From Acidibrevibacterium fodinaquatile (GTDB lineage Bacteria; Pseudomonadota; Alphaproteobacteria; Acetobacterales; Acetobacteraceae), in contig NZ_CP029176.1 in NCBI RefSeq assembly GCF_003352165.1, forward strand, positions 2,356,001 to 2,420,000: a DNA stretch of 64,000 nt, written 5' to 3'. Position numbers and translations under genes: made by a program. Each line of letters starts with the position of its first letter. Position 1 is the stretch's first letter. Shown one piece after another: positions 62,869 through 64,000 of this stretch. The notes under the pieces are model-generated. The model was given only the letters and a program-made list of their open reading frames with translations. It was not told the origin of the DNA and searched no databases.

Positions 62869-63405
62869 ATGGCCATTTTGAAGATCGCCCGCATGGGGCA
62901 TCCCGTGCTGCTCGAAAAAGCCGCCCCGGTCGATGACCCAACGGCGCCGGAAATCCGCCGCCTGGTCGCCGATATGATGGAAACGATGCTGGACGCGCCC
63001 GGCGTCGGGCTCGCGGCGCCGCAGGTGCATGTGCCGCTCCGGCTCTTCGTCTATCGCGTCCCCGCGGCCCGCGGCGGCGATGACCCGGAAGACGCGCCGC
63101 TCGCCCCGAGCGTTCTGATCAACCCCGAGATCGAGCCGCTCGGCGACGATATTCGTCTCCGCTGGGAGGGGTGTCTTTCGATCCCCGGCCTTCGCGGCGC
63201 CGTGCCGCGGCCGTGGCGCATCCGCTATCGCGGCCTCGATGCCGAAGGGTCGCCGGTTGAGCGCATCGCCGCCGGATTCCATGCCGGCGTCGTGCAGCAC
63301 GAGACCGATCACCTCGATGGTATTCTCTACCCGATGCGCATGACCGATTTCCGCCTGTTCGGCTTCGATCAGGAACTCGCGCGCGCGGCGGAGCAAGCCT
63401 CGTGA
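62869..63405 (+). CDS. def: Peptide deformylase
   Basis: 178 residues. The three motifs are GVGLAAPQ, EGCLSIPG and QHETDHLDG; the Cys and two His bind iron. It removes the formyl group from new proteins. ATG 62869 has GGAG upstream; GTG 62860 is possible. Beside it the COQ9-like gene starts with GTG overlapping the def stop. Confidence 0.94.
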   Translation: MAILKIARMGHPVLLEKAAPVDDPTAPEIRRLVADMMETMLDAPGVGLAAPQVHVPLRLFVYRVPAARGGDDPEDAPLAPSVLINPEIEPLGDDIRLRWEGCLSIPGLRGAVPRPWRIRYRGLDAEGSPVERIAAGFHAGVVQHETDHLDGILYPMRMTDFRLFGFDQELARAAEQAS

Positions 63406-64000
63406 CCGAGATATCGGCCGATCCCATCCTCAGCGCACGCGAGGCGGCACTCGAACGCCTGCTCGCCGAGCCGGACTTTCCCGGCTGGTCGCGCGCGGCC
63501 CTCGCCGCCGTCCTCCGCCGCCACGGCGAGGCCGAAGCCGAGGCGACGCGGCTCTTTCCCGGCGGCGCGCTCGACATGATCGATGCGTTCACCGCGCGCG
63601 CCGATCGCCTCATGGTCGCGCACGCCGATCTCACCGGGCGCGGCCTGACCGGGCGGGTGCGGGCACTGCTCGCGGCGCGGCTTGCGGTCATGCGGCCGCA
63701 TAAGGAGGCGGTGCGTCACGCGCTTGGCCGGCTCGCGCTCCGCCGCCACCGGCTCGCCGCCCTCCGCCTGCTTGCCCGCAGCATGGACGCGATCTGGCAC
63801 GCCGCCGGCGACGAGGCCACGGATTTCTCCTGGTACACCAAACGCGCGACGCTTGCCGGAATCTATAGTGCGACGCTGCTTTATTGGCTCGCCGACGCCA
63901 GCCCCGATGACGCGGCGACGCTTGCCTTTCTCGACCGGCGCCTCGCCGGGCTGAAAACCTTCGGCCAGTGGCGCGCACGCCTGCAAACCCGTCTGCCATT
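63402..64000 (+). CDS. COQ9-family ubiquinone biosynthesis protein (3' truncated)
   Basis: The frame begins at GTG 63402, overlapping the def stop (GTGA), and runs off the right edge after 199 codons. FPGGALDMIDAFTARADRLM and DFSWYTKRATLAGIYSATLL are COQ9 signatures. COQ9 is a TetR-like fold protein that binds lipid and COQ7 for the demethoxyubiquinone hydroxylation step. The N-terminus lacks a targeting leader, as expected in bacteria. Only a short C-terminal part should be missing. Confidence 0.85.
   Translation, partial: MTEISADPILSAREAALERLLAEPDFPGWSRAALAAVLRRHGEAEAEATRLFPGGALDMIDAFTARADRLMVAHADLTGRGLTGRVRALLAARLAVMRPHKEAVRHALGRLALRRHRLAALRLLARSMDAIWHAAGDEATDFSWYTKRATLAGIYSATLLYWLADASPDDAATLAFLDRRLAGLKTFGQWRARLQTRLP

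Noticed and set aside
1-64000. tRNA, rRNA, CRISPR arrays and riboswitches
   Set aside because: No T-loop-like GTTCGANTC cloverleaf, no regularly spaced direct repeats and no conserved aptamer core were recognised by eye on either strand; a covariance search could still find a small RNA.

Overview
The window is a high-GC, gene-dense stretch of alphaproteobacterial chromosome. Gene content points to the Acetobacteraceae or a close relative: a fused transaldolase/glucose-6-phosphate isomerase inside a pentose-phosphate cluster, an aerobic bc1 complex, YggT/YggU, COQ9 and TamA/TamB. I see no rRNA, tRNA, CRISPR array, intact transposase, replication origin or prophage. The thyX gene is cut by the left edge and a COQ9-family gene by the right edge.

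Layout. 1-3.2 kb: thyX, then an AT-rich overlapping gene pair behind its own sigma70-type promoter with a perfect palindromic operator (toxin-antitoxin-like), a TMEM175-type channel and an outer-membrane barrel protein. 3.3-5.4 kb: cysteine synthase and ferredoxin-NADP reductase (minus strand). 5.6-10.7 kb: rpmF-plsX-fabH-ihfA-merR, then a repeat-containing membrane protein. 10.7-14.4 kb: a universal stress protein with an FNR/FixK-like box, converging on a FixK-type regulator operon that carries a fused aminoglycoside-phosphotransferase-like/P-loop kinase protein and a degenerate receiver. 14.5-18.8 kb: an atypical Nramp transporter and an MFS-amidohydrolase-enoyl-CoA hydratase operon. 18.9-21.9 kb: isocitrate lyase divergent from a RamB/ScfR-type regulator. 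21.9-26.7 kb: typA, and recX-azlC-azlD-MFS. 26.7-30.6 kb: petABC and hemF. 30.7-33.6 kb: a frameshifted GH99-like gene and comM. 33.7-39.9 kb: boxB, boxC, integrase and RelE-toxin remnants, an FAD amine oxidase, folD, yggU, yggT. 40.0-43.4 kb: a peptide-type ABC importer without ATPases. 43.5-49.6 kb: pgl, gnd, tal-pgi, rpiA, gntK, which together form most of an oxidative pentose-phosphate/gluconate route. 49.6-56.7 kb: ctaA, tldD, xseA, purD, tamA. 56.7-64 kb: tamB, a PEP-CTERM protein, maoC, rpsU, def and COQ9.

The most unusual signal lies between the genes. Seven places carry pieces of one AT-rich, nested-palindrome repeat family: unit A, a GC-rich hairpin C, and unit B. The complete A-C-B form occurs twice, both times between convergent genes and in opposite orientations. 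One copy has become the start codon and signal-peptide n-region of tamA. A second, unrelated family (about 105 bp, two nearly identical copies 31 kb apart) also sits only between convergent genes and supplies the stop codon of the upstream gene in both cases. Other oddities are the operator-controlled overlapping gene pair at 0.76-1.6 kb, the gene graveyard at 36.9-37.2 kb, an Nramp protein lacking the canonical metal motifs, and a His-rich tail on isocitrate lyase. All functional calls come from reading the sequence; no database search was run.
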